Positions 4,577-5,609 of a stretch of 5,609 nt of DNA are shown here, piece by piece. Numbering within the stretch: the stretch's first letter is position 1; every line of letters begins with the position of its first letter. A program made the position numbers and the translations under genes. The DNA is from a bacterium. Lineage in GTDB: Bacteria; ARS69. The notes under the pieces are model-generated. The model worked only from the letters and a program-made list of their open reading frames with translations, ran no database searches and was not told the origin of the DNA. The stretch covers positions 1 through 5,609 of the forward strand of contig JALGZO010000581.1 in the NCBI GenBank assembly GCA_025774865.1, written 5' to 3'.

Positions 4577-5609
4577 ATGCCTCGCTTCGCCCTTGCGTGC
4601 GGCTTCGCCCTGCTGACCTTCGTCCTCCTCGCTTCGCCCGTCTCAGCGCAGATGACGACAGAGAGGGTGGCCTCCGGCCTGAACGACCCGGTCTACGTGA
4701 CCGCCCCCGCGGGCGACACCGAGCGGCTGTTCATCGTGGAGCAGCCGGGCCGGATCAAGATCCTCAAGGGCGGCACCGTGCTGGCGCGCCCATTCCTCGA
4801 CATCACGAGCCGCGTCAACAACCAGTTCAACGAGCAAGGGCTCTTGGGGCTGGCTTTCCATCCCGCCTACGACACGAACGGCTTTTTCTACGTGTACTAC
4901 ATCGGAAGCAGCGGCGCGGGGATCTCACGGATTCGCCGGTTCAGCGTGAGCGCGGATCCGGATTCCGCGGTGGAGAGCTCGATCTTCACGATCATGAACG
5001 TCACCCAACCCTTCACGAACCACAACGGCGGACACATCGAGTTCGGCCCCGACGGTTTGATGTACGTCGGTCTCGGTGACGGCGGCAGCGGGAACGATCC
5101 GCTGAACAACGGTCAGAATCCTCTGACGCTCCTCGCCAAAATGCTCCGCATCGACGTCGACGGCGACGATTTCCCCGGCGACGCCGGCAGGAACTACGCG
5201 ATCCCGACCGACAACCCGTACGTCGGGAACGCCGGCGTCCTCGACGAGATCTGGGCGCTCGGGATGCGGAACCCCTACCGCTGGAGCTTCGACGCGGCCA
5301 ACGGTGACCTCTACATCGCCGACGTCGGCCAGGAGTGCTGGGAAGAGATCGACTATCAGCCGGCGGCGAGCTCCGGTGGCGAGAACTACGGATGGAAGAT
5401 CACCGAGGGGACACACTGCTTCAACAACCCGTTCAACTGCAACGAGCCGGACACGTGCAGCGCCGGTCTCGTCGATCCCATCCGCGAGTACAATCACGGC
5501 ACCGACGGTTTCTCCTGTTCCGTCACCGGCGGCTACGTGTACCGGGGAAGCGCTATCCCGAACATGCAGGGTCACTACTTCTACGCCGACTTCTGCAGCG
5601 ACCAGATCT
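4577..5609 (+). CDS. Secreted PQQ-dependent glucose/sorbosone (aldose) dehydrogenase-like protein, 3' end missing
   Basis: The first 344 residues of a periplasmic or secreted six-bladed propeller quinoprotein that would oxidise sugars or other alcohols using PQQ. GGAGG at 4566-4570, 6 nt before ATG, sets the start. Residues 1-24 are a signal peptide (VSA before Q25). Family landmarks are EQPGRIKI, EQGLLGLAFHP (86-96) and NHNGGHIEFGPDG, where H149 sits at the place of the catalytic base (His144 in soluble glucose dehydrogenase). They continue with VGLGDGG and GMRNPYRW, with R231 at the PQQ-binding Arg position, then ADVGQECWEEID, GGENYGW, GGYVYRG and YADFCSD. Six cysteines lie after the signal peptide, at 254, 281, 288, 294, 314 and 340, suiting disulfides outside the cytoplasm. 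The C-terminus, which may carry a sorting or cytochrome domain, is cut off. Related eukaryotic HHIP-like proteins share the fold without proven oxidase activity, so the substrate and activity remain open. Confidence 0.93.
   Translation, partial: MPRFALACGFALLTFVLLASPVSAQMTTERVASGLNDPVYVTAPAGDTERLFIVEQPGRIKILKGGTVLARPFLDITSRVNNQFNEQGLLGLAFHPAYDTNGFFYVYYIGSSGAGISRIRRFSVSADPDSAVESSIFTIMNVTQPFTNHNGGHIEFGPDGLMYVGLGDGGSGNDPLNNGQNPLTLLAKMLRIDVDGDDFPGDAGRNYAIPTDNPYVGNAGVLDEIWALGMRNPYRWSFDAANGDLYIADVGQECWEEIDYQPAASSGGENYGWKITEGTHCFNNPFNCNEPDTCSAGLVDPIREYNHGTDGFSCSVTGGYVYRGSAIPNMQGHYFYADFCSDQI

Noticed and set aside
4378-4578. 66-codon minus-strand frame in the divergent region
   Set aside because: It overlaps the start codon of the sugar dehydrogenase, has no Shine-Dalgarno and would sit on top of the candidate promoters.
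4592-4603. Lipobox-like LAC at residues 6-8 of the sugar dehydrogenase
   Set aside because: The cysteine is at residue 8, before the hydrophobic core, which is too early for lipoprotein processing; VSA before Q25 is a normal signal peptidase I site.
4925-5575. Minus-strand open frame of 216 codons opposite the sugar dehydrogenase
   Set aside because: The plus strand shows unmistakable PQQ-dehydrogenase motifs throughout; the antisense product is valine and aspartate rich without any motif.

Overview
This is a high-GC window with strong coding periodicity, from a diderm (Gram-negative-type) bacterium. The evidence is three predicted outer-membrane beta-barrel proteins, each with a Sec signal peptide, plus a secreted PQQ-type sugar dehydrogenase. 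The mix would fit a deltaproteobacterium-like or related environmental lineage, but nothing here fixes the taxon.

Layout. (1) Bases 1-591 (+) hold the C-terminal part of an NAD(P)-dependent aldehyde dehydrogenase; the 5' end lies outside the window. (2) Bases 815-1429 (+) encode a 204-residue PorT/OMP_b-brl-type small barrel with a perfect Shine-Dalgarno. Its leader contains self-complementary elements at exact 17-nt steps, and a textbook intrinsic terminator follows the gene. (3) Bases 1492-1868 have no secure gene. They hold an 18-bp perfect palindrome, another inverted repeat, and a possible 43-codon minus-strand reading frame with coding-like base periodicity. (4) Bases 1869-2951 (+) encode a 360-residue secreted protein, probably another barrel, that I cannot assign to a named family. 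(5) Two hairpins at 2960-3020 sit between convergent genes. (6) Bases 3047-4294 (-) encode a 415-residue porin with an N-terminal heptad coiled coil, similar in style to the OprO/P group. (7) Bases 4295-4576 are a divergent intergenic region with a good minus-strand promoter candidate and a weaker plus-strand one. (8) Bases 4577-5609 (+, 3' end missing) encode a secreted PQQ-dependent glucose/sorbosone (aldose) dehydrogenase-like protein.

The genes appear to be separate transcription units, each with its own leader or terminator, rather than one operon. The common theme is the cell envelope: a porin divergent from a periplasmic sugar oxidase, and two other barrels. A link between the porin (uptake) and the sugar dehydrogenase (periplasmic oxidation) is possible from the divergent arrangement but is not shown by the sequence. 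I found no CRISPR array, tRNA, rRNA, insertion sequence or phage module. I see no clear sign of a new multi-gene system; the items most worth a second look are the phased leader, the palindrome, the small minus-strand frame and the unassigned 360-residue protein.
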